A stretch of 64,000 nt of DNA from an uncultured bacterium (GTDB lineage: Bacteria > Bacillota_I > Bacilli_A > RFN20 > CAG-826), in contig CASDRB010000004.1 in the NCBI GenBank assembly GCA_949283025.1, positions 1 through 64,000 on the forward strand, read 5' to 3'. Below, in pieces: positions 34,361 to 42,492 of this stretch. Positions within the stretch are counted from its first letter, which is position 1. Each line of letters begins with the position of its first letter. Below the pieces are notes generated by a model. The model was not told where the DNA came from. It searched no databases and saw only the letters and a program-made list of their open reading frames with translations. Both the position numbers and the translations under genes were made by a program.

Positions 34361-35568
34361 GCTTTGACGATTTCCTTTAATATTTCAATCATTAAATCAT
34401 GTTCTTGTTTTACTAAAAATTCAAATGGACCATGATGATTGTAAGAACCAGTTCCTAAATTAGGAGTAGGGCATCCTTTAAAAGAAAAAGTCGCGCCATC
34501 GGTTCCGCCACGAATGGGAACGAAATCAAGTTTCAAATTTAATTTATTAAATACATTTTTGATTTTTAAAAGAGCCGAATCATCTTTTTCAAAAATCTCT
34601 TTCATATTTTTATAATCATAACCAACTTCAATAACAAGTTCATTTAGTTTAGGATATTTTTGTTGTATTATTGCTTTGGCATTATAAAATTCTTTAATTT
34701 TTTCTTCTAGCTTTTGTTTATCATGATCTCGGATGATGTAAGATAATTTAGTATGTGAAGTAGTTCCACACATTTGTGTTAAATGGTGAAAACCTTCATA
34801 ACCTTGAGTTTTTTCTGGCACTTGTTGCGGGTTTAATAAAGCATCAAAATCCATCGCTATTTTAATGGCGTTGATCATTTTGTCTTTTGCTTCACCTGGA
34901 TGAATTGAAATTCCTTGAATATCGACATCAATATGAGCTGCATTAAAGTTTTCATACGACGCAATGTAAGGAGAATCACCATCAATAGTATATGCATAAT
35001 TAGAGTTGAATTTTTGTGAATCGAAATGATCAGCACCTCTTCCAATTTCTTCATCGCAAGTGAAAAGCAATGAAATAGGATGATGTTTAAAATTTGGATT
35101 AGAGATTAAAAACTCCACCAAATTCATAATAATTGAAATACCGGCTTTATCATCAGCGCCAAGCAAAGTATCTGAATCGCTAACGACAATATCTTTCCCA
35201 ACGTATTTCTTAAATATTGGAAAATCATTGACATCGATTAATGAGCCACATTTTTTTAAAATTGATTCGCCATTATAATTATGTATAAGTCTAGGAATTA
35301 CACCACAACCAGAATAATCAGTAGCAGTATCCATATGTGCGTTAAAACCAATAGTAGGCAAATTTGAGTCACCTTCAATAAATGCCCAAATTTGTCCAAA
35401 TTCATCGATTTTGCAAGATTTTACTCCTAAATTGCTTAAATCTTGAAGAATTTCTTTGGCTAGTTTGATTTGCTTTTTACTAGATGGAACAGTTAAAGAA
35501 TCATCATCTGATTGCGTGTCAAATTTGACATATTTTAAAAAATATTTTAAGGAATCATCATTGGTCAT
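34357..35568 (-). CDS. pepT: peptidase T (tripeptide aminopeptidase)
   Basis: 403 residues. M20 family motifs: NAHMDTATDYSG (first zinc His and catalytic Asp), LLGADDKAGI (bridging Asp), TCDEEIGRGAD (catalytic Glu pair), TIDGDSPY and, near the end, GTGSYNHHGPFEF (last zinc His). A cytoplasmic zinc enzyme that trims N-terminal residues from tripeptides. The start follows AAGAGGC and overlaps the membrane-channel gene by 11 bp. Confidence 0.93.
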   Translation of the reverse strand: MTNDDSLKYFLKYVKFDTQSDDDSLTVPSSKKQIKLAKEILQDLSNLGVKSCKIDEFGQIWAFIEGDSNLPTIGFNAHMDTATDYSGCGVIPRLIHNYNGESILKKCGSLIDVNDFPIFKKYVGKDIVVSDSDTLLGADDKAGISIIMNLVEFLISNPNFKHHPISLLFTCDEEIGRGADHFDSQKFNSNYAYTIDGDSPYIASYENFNAAHIDVDIQGISIHPGEAKDKMINAIKIAMDFDALLNPQQVPEKTQGYEGFHHLTQMCGTTSHTKLSYIIRDHDKQKLEEKIKEFYNAKAIIQQKYPKLNELVIEVGYDYKNMKEIFEKDDSALLKIKNVFNKLNLKLDFVPIRGGTDGATFSFKGCPTPNLGTGSYNHHGPFEFLVKQEHDLMIEILKEIVKA

Positions 35569-36244
35569 AATTTGCCTCTTTTAATTTATTTATTATAAGA
35601 AATAGACTATAAATAAATAATGACCCTAATGAGTTTCCTATTGTAGTGACAACAATATTAACAAGCGATTGCCAAGACCATATTTTTGCGCTAGCAAAAT
35701 AAGTCATATTAGCAATGCAGTGTTGAAAACCGGATATAACAAATGCGGCGACACATAAGATAACAATGACTATCTTTAAAAAATTTATCGAGATATTTTT
35801 ATAGCTATATACAGCTAAAAAGACCAAAATCCCGCATAAAAAAGAAGTCAATAAACTTGATAAATAACTTTGGAAATCGTTTAGAGCAAATAAGCGGCTA
35901 GATGCAATTGTATATGCTTGGTTTATTAAGTCGCTATTTTGCCCAAAGGCATAAAAAGTGATTGTTCCAATTAATAATGCTCCAATTACATTACCAAGAT
36001 ACATGATTAACAAATCTAAAAACGGATATGGCTTTTTTTCAAAAATAAAACCAATTTTACCAGTGTATAAATTTAAACTAAATCCACAAACCATTAACAA
36101 TCCAACAGAAAAAAAGATGGAACCTAAAACAGTTTGATTTTTAACGGCGCAGGCAATATAGGCAACACCGCCTAATCCAATAGCAATTCCTGCTAAAATT
36201 CCTAATATTAAACATCTTATTATTGGTTTAATTTTTGCTGTCAT
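35558..36244 (-). CDS. formate/nitrite transporter family channel
   Basis: 228 residues, six membrane spans. LGGVAYIACAVKN and GFSLNLYTGKIGFIFE resemble the conserved first and second half-helix regions of FNT channels, and GFQHCIANMTYF contains the gating His with the usual HxxANM arrangement. FNT proteins move formate, nitrite or hydrosulfide. In a fermenter, formate export is the simplest guess. The start overlaps the ThyX-like gene by 17 bp. Confidence 0.85.
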   Translation of the reverse strand: MTAKIKPIIRCLILGILAGIAIGLGGVAYIACAVKNQTVLGSIFFSVGLLMVCGFSLNLYTGKIGFIFEKKPYPFLDLLIMYLGNVIGALLIGTITFYAFGQNSDLINQAYTIASSRLFALNDFQSYLSSLLTSFLCGILVFLAVYSYKNISINFLKIVIVILCVAAFVISGFQHCIANMTYFASAKIWSWQSLVNIVVTTIGNSLGSLFIYSLFLIINKLKEANYDQ

Positions 36245-36857
36245 TATTTTTGACCCCTGTTAATTCAATAAAATATGGCAAAGTTTCGCACCAATGACAA
36301 AATTCGTGCCATTCCTTTAATTTATGATTTTTGCGTTGCAAGTACATTGTTTTTAATTGACGATAGTTAGTCGTCATTGTCGCTCCTAGCACAAAACCAC
36401 AGGGTAAAGATGCAACTAATTTCCTCCACATCGATTTTTGTTTGCTAGGATCAATATTATTTTTTTCTTGGTTATTGTAGGCGTTATATTCATCTAGCAA
36501 TTGTTGATAACGATTTAAAATTAGTTCATCGGTGTCACTAACGCATTGAGTTTTTACATCAAACTTTGCAAGGCGATGCATGGTAGATTGTGATGAAATA
36601 AAATTTAAAAATTTATAGCGTTGTATTTCTTTCCATTGGAAAAGCGGGGCATATAAATCAAAAGACACCAATATCCCAGTTAGAAATTGGTCGTGGCCTT
36701 CGCCAAGTCCAGTCTGTCCAAGCAAAATTCCTCGTTTTAAATCTTTTTCGCTCATTTTGATTGTATTATCATCCATGGTTGTACGCATAGCGTTACCACT
36801 TGCAATAATTGCCTTATCAATACCATAAACAGCAGTATTTTCAATTTTAAATTCCAT
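36228..36857 (-). CDS. divergent ThyX-like (flavin-dependent thymidylate synthase) protein
   Basis: 209 residues. The middle has an aromatic/Arg run, LFQWKEIQRYKF, then SSQSTMHRL, at the place of the RHRxxS signature of ThyX. The C-terminal third has ATMTTNYRQLKTMYLQRK then NHKLKEWHEFCHW, matching the order of the ThyX C-terminal helix that binds dUMP and flavin, but the classical signature is not intact. Placement directly after folD and dCMP deaminase supports a dTMP role, since ThyX uses the products of both. Start set by AAAGG. It could be an inactive homologue. Confidence 0.55.
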   Translation of the reverse strand: MEFKIENTAVYGIDKAIIASGNAMRTTMDDNTIKMSEKDLKRGILLGQTGLGEGHDQFLTGILVSFDLYAPLFQWKEIQRYKFLNFISSQSTMHRLAKFDVKTQCVSDTDELILNRYQQLLDEYNAYNNQEKNNIDPSKQKSMWRKLVASLPCGFVLGATMTTNYRQLKTMYLQRKNHKLKEWHEFCHWCETLPYFIELTGVKNNDSKN

Positions 36858-36858
36858 A

Positions 36859-37650
36859 TTATTTTCCTTTTGTCAGTTCTAATAAATTTTCATATAAAGC
36901 CAAGCGTGTTAATAAACCAACACCCCCAGGAACAGGAGTTTGTATTTTGACCCCTAAATCTTTGATGGCATCTCCTTTTAAACCCTCATCTGTTCTAGAA
37001 ATTCCGACATCTACAATCACGGAATCAGGCTTATAATTAAATCGTTTATCTAAAAACCCTGGCCTACCGATAGCAACGACGATAATATCGGCGTTTTTGA
37101 TATAATTTGCCATATCTTCAAATTTTGTTTTTGAATGCAAAATTGTGACATTGCATGATTCGTTTAATAACAATTTAGCCATCGGTTTTCCAACGATATT
37201 GCTTCGGCCGATTACCACTGCGTTTTTGCCCAATAATTCAACATTTTCATATTTCAAATAATTCATTATACCTTTTGGAGTGCATGGCGATAAAGTTGAC
37301 AAAGGGTGGAATCCATCAATATCTTTTTTTGGCGATATAGCTAATTTTATTGCCTCTTCATTTATTTGATTCGGAAGAGGCATTTGCACGATAAAACCAT
37401 CATAGTTATCGCCATTATTTAATTTATTAATTAAAGTCAATAACTCTTCTTGAGTAGTTGATTGTGGAAGTTTGATTAACTTAGCATTAATATTTAATTC
37501 TTCAGCATCTTTTAATTTGCCTTTAATATAAGCATTAGAAGCTGGATCATCATTGACTTGCACTATCGCTAATGAAGGTTTTTTTTGCATGCAAGATACA
37601 TATTGCTTTATTTCTTGTTTTCTTTTTAAAACATATTCTTTAATTGTCAT
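36859..37650 (-). CDS. folD: FolD: methylenetetrahydrofolate dehydrogenase/cyclohydrolase
   Basis: 263 residues, slightly short for the family (about 280). VQVNDDPASNAYIKGKLKDA contains the folate-site Tyr and Lys; QMPLPNQI, SPKKDIDGFHP and GRSNIVGKPMA are the NADP-site signatures; TPVPGGVGLLTRLAL closes the protein. It interconverts 5,10-methylene- and 10-formyl-THF. It lies three bases after dCMP deaminase and two bases before the ThyX-like gene, so it should supply methylene-THF for dTMP synthesis. Confidence 0.95.
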   Translation of the reverse strand: MTIKEYVLKRKQEIKQYVSCMQKKPSLAIVQVNDDPASNAYIKGKLKDAEELNINAKLIKLPQSTTQEELLTLINKLNNGDNYDGFIVQMPLPNQINEEAIKLAISPKKDIDGFHPLSTLSPCTPKGIMNYLKYENVELLGKNAVVIGRSNIVGKPMAKLLLNESCNVTILHSKTKFEDMANYIKNADIIVVAIGRPGFLDKRFNYKPDSVIVDVGISRTDEGLKGDAIKDLGVKIQTPVPGGVGLLTRLALYENLLELTKGK

Positions 37651-37653
37651 TTT

Positions 37654-38130
37654 TTAATCCATTACATCAATTTTAAGAGTTCTTCCGCGGTATTTTCGTA
37701 TTTTAACTCCTGCTAATTGCAACATTTTCAAACTAGCGCGTGTTGTGATACTATTTTCGTATTTGTTATCCATATATATAATTTCTTTGATTCCAACTTG
37801 AATAATAGCTTTAGCACATTCATTGCAAGGGAATAGTGTCACATACAAGGTACAATTTTTTAAAGCGGATCCGTTGCGCGTATTTAGTATTGCATTGAAC
37901 TCGGCATGGCATACATACAAATATTTATTATCTAAATCTTCACCTTTGTTCCACGATAATTCGCCATCATCTATAAGGCGCGGCATGCCATTGTATCCAA
38001 TAGATACTACTTTGTGATCTTCATCGACGATACAAGCACCTACTTTTGTGTTTGGGTCTTTGCTTCTTAACGCGCTTAAAGAAGCAATTCCCATGAAGTA
38101 TTCGTCCCAGTTTATATTATTTGTTTTCAT
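37654..38130 (-). CDS. dCMP deaminase (ComEB family)
   Basis: 158 residues. Zinc motif: CHAEFNAI (His and catalytic Glu) and FPCNECAKAII (two Cys). GYNGMPR and the insertion before HAE are typical of dCMP rather than tRNA or guanine deaminases. It makes dUMP. It is the first gene of a minus-strand run, with TAGAAT seven bases before the ATG and no ribosome site. The divergent partner is nrdG. Confidence 0.9.
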   Translation of the reverse strand: MKTNNINWDEYFMGIASLSALRSKDPNTKVGACIVDEDHKVVSIGYNGMPRLIDDGELSWNKGEDLDNKYLYVCHAEFNAILNTRNGSALKNCTLYVTLFPCNECAKAIIQVGIKEIIYMDNKYENSITTRASLKMLQLAGVKIRKYRGRTLKIDVMD

Positions 38131-38137
38131 GGTTAAT

Positions 38138-38143
38138 ATTCTA
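38138..38143 (-). promoter_or_regulatory. -10 TAGAAT seven bases before the dCMP deaminase start
   Basis: On the minus strand TAGAAT (38143-38138), seven bases, then ATG at 38130. No Shine-Dalgarno. A leaderless transcript is likely. Confidence 0.5.
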
Positions 38144-38217
38144 ACAAATTATTATATAAAAAAATAGAACTAATTAAATAAATTTAATTGGGTATGTATT
38201 TTAATTGTTTAAAGCTA

Positions 38218-38223
38218 TATAAT
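38218..38223 (+). promoter_or_regulatory. -10 TATAAT six bases before the nrdG start
   Basis: Perfect TATAAT at 38218-38223, TTTATT, then ATG 38230. The longer frame to 38188 would put the promoter inside the gene, so this element also decides the start. Confidence 0.6.
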
Positions 38224-38229
38224 TTTATT

Positions 38230-38919
38230 ATGGATTTTGTAGGAATTGAAAAACTTTCATTGCTTGACTTTGATGAAAAAGTTTCATGCATTTTATTTTG
38301 TGAACATTGCAACTTTCGATGCCCGTTTTGTCATAACTCTTCTTTAGTATATGGGATTCATAATCAAGTTATACCATTTTCTGAGATAATAGCCTATTTA
38401 AATAAAAGAAAACATATTTTGGATGCGGTTGTTATTTCTGGTGGTGAACCGACATTGATGGATGATTTAAAAGATAAAATAAAAACAATAAAAAATATGA
38501 GTTTTTTATTAAAATTGGACACTAATGGCACAAAGCCAAATGTTATTAAAGAATTGGTTGAAGAAAAATTGATTGATTATGTTGCAATGGATATAAAAAA
38601 TTGTTTGGAAAAATATCCTTTGACTTGTGGAGTTAAACAAACTCCAAATGAAGAAATATTGAAAAGCATTGATTATTTAAAATCTAATGCGATTGATTAT
38701 GAATTTAGAACCACTTTAATTAAAGAGTTTCACGATGAAGCAGCTATTGTCAAAATGGGTGAAATGATTAAAGGTGCCAAAAAATTGTTTTTACAAAAAT
38801 TTATTGCTCATGATGAGTGCATCAATCCTAATTTAGAGCCAGTGGATATTGAGCAGGCTAATAAATATAGACAAATATTGTTGAACTATGTTGAAAATGT
38901 AGAATTGCGCGGATATTAA
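38230..38919 (+). CDS. nrdG: anaerobic ribonucleotide reductase activating protein (radical SAM)
   Basis: 229 residues from ATG 38230, where the protein begins MDFVGIEKLSLLDF as family members do. CEHCNFRCPFCHNS contains the CxxxCxxC-like cluster segment of radical SAM activases (here CEHCNFRCPFC), followed by VVISGGEPTL and LKLDTNGTKP. The activase makes the glycyl radical in NrdD. It is divergent from the dCMP deaminase and convergent with trxB-nrdD. Other glycyl-radical-enzyme activases look similar, but nrdD is the only such enzyme seen nearby. Confidence 0.85.
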   Translation: MDFVGIEKLSLLDFDEKVSCILFCEHCNFRCPFCHNSSLVYGIHNQVIPFSEIIAYLNKRKHILDAVVISGGEPTLMDDLKDKIKTIKNMSFLLKLDTNGTKPNVIKELVEEKLIDYVAMDIKNCLEKYPLTCGVKQTPNEEILKSIDYLKSNAIDYEFRTTLIKEFHDEAAIVKMGEMIKGAKKLFLQKFIAHDECINPNLEPVDIEQANKYRQILLNYVENVELRGY

Positions 38920-38943
38920 AAAAAGAGGTAAAACCTCTTTTTA
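38920..38943. terminator. bidirectional terminator between nrdG and trxB
   Basis: AAAAGAGG-TAAAA-CCTCTTTT (38921-38941), with A- and T-runs on both sides, serving the convergent nrdG and trxB-nrdD units. Confidence 0.82.
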
Positions 38944-38946
38944 TTA

Positions 38947-39846
38947 TTAATCCAAATATTTTAAAGCAGAAACCGCAGCGATAGCACCATCATTGCAAGC
39001 AGTAACTAATTGTCTAACTTGTTTTACTCGTGTGTCGCCGATTGCAAACAATCCATTTGTTTTTGTTTCCATATTTTGATCAACGACGATGTATCCATTA
39101 TCTAAATCAACCAAATTTTTAAACATATCATTGTTTGGAATTTGTCCAATAGCAATAAAAACATTATTGGTTTTAAAATTAATTATTTCTTTAGTTTTAG
39201 TGTCTTGAAAAGTCAAACCTTCTAGTTGAGTTTCTCCAACATAAGAAATTAGGTTTAAGTTATGTCTTACTTCAATTTTATTATTTGTTAAAACTCTTTT
39301 TTGCAAAATATCATCACTAAAGAATCGATCAAATAAAGTAAATAAATGAACTTTTGGACAATAGTTAGCTAACATCAAGGCGTATTGAAGCGCTGAATTT
39401 GCATCGCCAATAACATATGTTTCCTGCCCTTTATAAAAGGCGCCATCACAGACAGCACAATATGAAATTCCCTTGCCAATTAAATGTTCTTCATTTGCTA
39501 GGTTCATACGTCGATGCTTAACGCCATTAGCAATGATAACAGTTTTAGATTCATAAGTATGGTAATTTGTCGATACGATGAACCCTTGATTGTTTTTTTG
39601 AATATCAGTGACACATTCCAATTCAAAATTAGCGCCTAAATTCATGATTTGTTCAAACATTAAATCGCTCAATTGCAATCCAGAGATTGATTGATGGGTA
39701 GGAAAATTTTCTACCCTAGGAGAGGTGGCGATTTGCCCACCAAAAGATTCTTTTTCTAAAATAAGAACAGTTTTAGAAGATCTTAATGCATATAAGGCGG
39801 CAGTCATGCCGGAAGGTCCGCCACCAACAATAATAATATCAAACAT
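38947..39846 (-). CDS. trxB: thioredoxin reductase
   Basis: 299 residues. FAD site IIVGGGPSGMTAALYA, redox-active CAVCD at about 130-134, pyridine-nucleotide site IGDANSALQYA (the Rossmann glycines partly changed), and C-terminal GLFAIGDTR. It reduces thioredoxin-like partners with NAD(P)H. It follows nrdD by two bases. NrdD ends in a CPNC redoxin domain, so TrxB is probably the reductase of that domain as well as of TrxA (48600-48908). Confidence 0.92.
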   Translation of the reverse strand: MFDIIIVGGGPSGMTAALYALRSSKTVLILEKESFGGQIATSPRVENFPTHQSISGLQLSDLMFEQIMNLGANFELECVTDIQKNNQGFIVSTNYHTYESKTVIIANGVKHRRMNLANEEHLIGKGISYCAVCDGAFYKGQETYVIGDANSALQYALMLANYCPKVHLFTLFDRFFSDDILQKRVLTNNKIEVRHNLNLISYVGETQLEGLTFQDTKTKEIINFKTNNVFIAIGQIPNNDMFKNLVDLDNGYIVVDQNMETKTNGLFAIGDTRVKQVRQLVTACNDGAIAAVSALKYLD

Positions 39847-39848
39847 TA

Positions 39849-42221
39849 TTATGCTTGAGCCTCTATAAACGATTTAATATTAGATGCGTTTTCATAAACA
39901 TCAAATTGATCGTCGTGAGGAACTAATAATGTTGGCGCTTTTTTAATGCCGTAAGCAATAGCAATGGCCTTGTCATCTTCGGCATCGATGACACGATATT
40001 TAATTCCGGCTTTATCAAGCAACATTTTGGCCATTTTACAATTTGGACAAGTCTTAGTGGTAAACAACATTATTTCTTTAACATCGCTGGTATGAATGGT
40101 TTCACATACTTGGTCGATGCCGTTTTCTTTTAATGAATGAGTTAAATTGGAATGTTCCAAGTCATATTCTTTACGATTTTTGAATTCTTCAGTTTTACCA
40201 TCGTTCCAGTTTTGAATAGGACGATAGTAGCCGGTAATTCGAGAATAAACCTCGGTTTTTTGATGGCATATTGGGCATTCATATTGTTCGCCGACTAAAT
40301 AACCATGATCTTTACATACAGAATATGTAGGTGACATCGTATAATATGGCAAGTGATAATTTTCAGCAATTTTTCTTACTAAATTCATGCAAGATTTCCA
40401 TGATGGCAATTTCTGACCTAAGAAGCAATGGAAGACGGTTCCAGACGTGTATAATGTTTGTAGTTCATCTTGAATGTCCAACGCTGCAAATAAGTCATCA
40501 GTATAGCCAACTGGTAGATGAGAAGAGTTAGTATAGTAGGGTGTTTTACCATTTTCACTAGCGGTAATAATATCTGGGTATTTTTTCTTATCATGTTTTG
40601 CTAAACGATATGCAGTTGATTCAGCAGGAGTTGCCTCTAAATTATATAAATCACCATATAGTTCTTGATAGTCAGATAATCTTTCGCGCATATGATTCAA
40701 AACAGCTTTAGTAAATGTCTGTGCTAAAGGATGGGTTAAATCTTTTTTAATCCATCTAGCGTTTAAACACGCCTCATTCATGCCGACTAATCCAATCGTT
40801 GAAAAGTGATTGTCAAATGAACCTAAATAACGTTTGGTATATGGATATAAACCAGCATTCAATAGGGCGGTAATCGTATTTCTTTTTACTTTTAAAGAAC
40901 GAGCAGCGACGTCCATGATATGGTCTAAACGATGATAAAAATCAGCTTCATCAGTAGCTAAATAAGCTAAGCGTGGCATATTGATTGTAACGACACCAAT
41001 TGAGCCAGTAGATTCGCCACTTCCAAAAAAACCACCTGATTTTTTTCTTAATTCTCTTAAATCTAAACGCAAGCGACAACACATGCTACGCACATCGCTT
41101 GGCTCCATATCAGAGTTAACATAATTTGAAAAATAAGGAGTACCATATTTTGCAGCCATTTCAAATAGCATCTTGTTGTTTTCAGTTTCGCTCCAATCAA
41201 AAGTGCGAGTGATGGAGTATGTTGGAATTGGATATTGAAAACCTCTTCCATTTGCGTCGCCTTCGATCATTATCTCAATGAAAGCTTTATTAATCATCGC
41301 CATTTCTTTTACGCAATCTTTATATTTAAAGTTAACTTCTTTGCCACCGATAATACAATTTAATTCAGCCATATCGTTTGGCACTACCCAGTCTAAAGTA
41401 ATGTTTGAAAATGGTGCTTGTGTTCCCCAACGAGAGGGCGTATTAACTCCAAATACAAAAGATTGAATGCATTGTTTAACTTCTTTATAAGTTAAATTGT
41501 CTACTTTAACAAATGGTGCTAAATAAGTATCAAACGAAGAGAAAGCTTGAGCTCCTGCCCATTCGTTTTGCATGATACCTAAAAAATTAACCATTTGGTT
41601 GCACAATGTAGATAAATGTGAGGCAGGAGAAGAAGTGATTTTTCCAGCTACGCCGCCTAAACCTTCTTGTATTAATTGCTTTAATGACCAGCCTGCACAA
41701 TACCCGCTCAACATCGACAAATCGTGCAAATGAATATCGGCATTTCGATGAGCATTGGCAATTTCTTGATCATATACTTCACTCAACCAATAATTTGCGG
41801 TGACAGCCCCAGAGTTTGATAAAATCAAACCGCCCAGTGAATAAGTGACAGTTGAATTCTCTTTAACACGCCAGTCATTAATTTTTAAATAATCATCGAC
41901 AATATTTTTATAATTGATATTAGTTGTTTTGATTTCTCTTAAATTTTGATGTTGTTTTCGATAAATCATATATGATCTTGCAACATCAATATAACCTGCT
42001 TGAATTAAAACAACTTCAACACTATCTTGTATATCTTCGACATCGACAATTTCGTTTTTGACTTTTTGATTGAAATCAGCAGTGACGCGCAATGCAAGCA
42101 TTTCAATGATGTCCTTATTGTAGTACTTATGTTCAGCTAAAAAAGCTCTTTCAATTGCGTTTTGAATCTTTTCAATTGCAAAATCATTGATTGATCCATC
42201 TCTTTTTCTTACTTTTAACAT
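39849..42221 (-). CDS. nrdD: anaerobic (class III) ribonucleotide reductase with fused C-terminal redoxin domain
   Basis: 790 residues. An ATP-cone occupies about 3-90. The barrel includes NADIHLHDLSMLSGYCAGWS, GFQYPIPTYSIT and MCCRLRLDL. Zinc ligands SVCKDHG and ECPICH precede the glycyl-radical loop SRITGYY (Gly664). A thioredoxin-fold domain of about 75 residues follows, with active site CPNC (725-728) and AYGIKKAPTLLV. It reduces NTPs to dNTPs without oxygen. The fused redoxin and the adjacent trxB suggest electrons from NAD(P)H via TrxB rather than formate, as known for the NrdD2 subtype. AAGGAGG supports the start. A structured leader precedes it. Confidence 0.93.
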   Translation of the reverse strand: MLKVRKRDGSINDFAIEKIQNAIERAFLAEHKYYNKDIIEMLALRVTADFNQKVKNEIVDVEDIQDSVEVVLIQAGYIDVARSYMIYRKQHQNLREIKTTNINYKNIVDDYLKINDWRVKENSTVTYSLGGLILSNSGAVTANYWLSEVYDQEIANAHRNADIHLHDLSMLSGYCAGWSLKQLIQEGLGGVAGKITSSPASHLSTLCNQMVNFLGIMQNEWAGAQAFSSFDTYLAPFVKVDNLTYKEVKQCIQSFVFGVNTPSRWGTQAPFSNITLDWVVPNDMAELNCIIGGKEVNFKYKDCVKEMAMINKAFIEIMIEGDANGRGFQYPIPTYSITRTFDWSETENNKMLFEMAAKYGTPYFSNYVNSDMEPSDVRSMCCRLRLDLRELRKKSGGFFGSGESTGSIGVVTINMPRLAYLATDEADFYHRLDHIMDVAARSLKVKRNTITALLNAGLYPYTKRYLGSFDNHFSTIGLVGMNEACLNARWIKKDLTHPLAQTFTKAVLNHMRERLSDYQELYGDLYNLEATPAESTAYRLAKHDKKKYPDIITASENGKTPYYTNSSHLPVGYTDDLFAALDIQDELQTLYTSGTVFHCFLGQKLPSWKSCMNLVRKIAENYHLPYYTMSPTYSVCKDHGYLVGEQYECPICHQKTEVYSRITGYYRPIQNWNDGKTEEFKNRKEYDLEHSNLTHSLKENGIDQVCETIHTSDVKEIMLFTTKTCPNCKMAKMLLDKAGIKYRVIDAEDDKAIAIAYGIKKAPTLLVPHDDQFDVYENASNIKSFIEAQA

Positions 42222-42254
42222 CCTTATATCCCTCCTTAGGTGTAAATGAAAAAA

Positions 42255-42342
42255 TATGTAACTAAGAACTTGAGTTCTATTATCTTATCGAATCCCCCAT
42301 TTTCGGGATACATAGGGGAGTCGTCTTAAATAATATATTATA
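42255..42342 (-). promoter_or_regulatory. structured nrdD leader with possible pseudoknot
   Basis: On the minus strand a -10 TATAAT (42342-42337) precedes a leader of about 108 bases. Stem 1 pairs CGACTCCCC (42323-42315) with GGGGGATTCG (42298-42289). Its loop contains TATGTA (42314-42309), which is complementary to TACATA (42260-42255) farther on. Between them lies hairpin AGAAC/GTTCT (42278-42265). A competing pair ATCCC/GGGAT exists within stem 1. I do not recognise a known riboswitch class. Confidence 0.5.
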
Positions 42343-42480
42343 TAAAGGTTAAAACACAAATAAAAAAATTAAAAAACTACTAATATTTATACAGTGTCAA
42401 AAAGTTTGAAATTTGGGCTTGGAAATTGCATTGGTTTATGTATCAAAGAAAAACTTTTTTCTATCCTAGTTTTATTTGTA

Positions 42481-42486
42481 TATAAT
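42481..42486 (+). promoter_or_regulatory. -10 TATAAT six bases before the GH2 start
   Basis: Perfect TATAAT at 42481-42486, TTAATT, then ATG 42493, with no ribosome site. The open frame upstream to 42394 carries residues unlike the family. Confidence 0.6.
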
Positions 42487-42492
42487 TTAATT

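Noticed and set aside
38188-38229. Longer nrdG start at TTG 38188
   Set aside because: It would place the TATAAT inside the gene and add residues absent from activases, which normally begin close to the GIEKLSLLDF segment.
42394-42492. Longer GH2 start at GTG 42394
   Set aside because: The extra 33 residues are unlike the family, lack a ribosome site and cover a perfect TATAAT; the family N terminus begins at ATG 42493.
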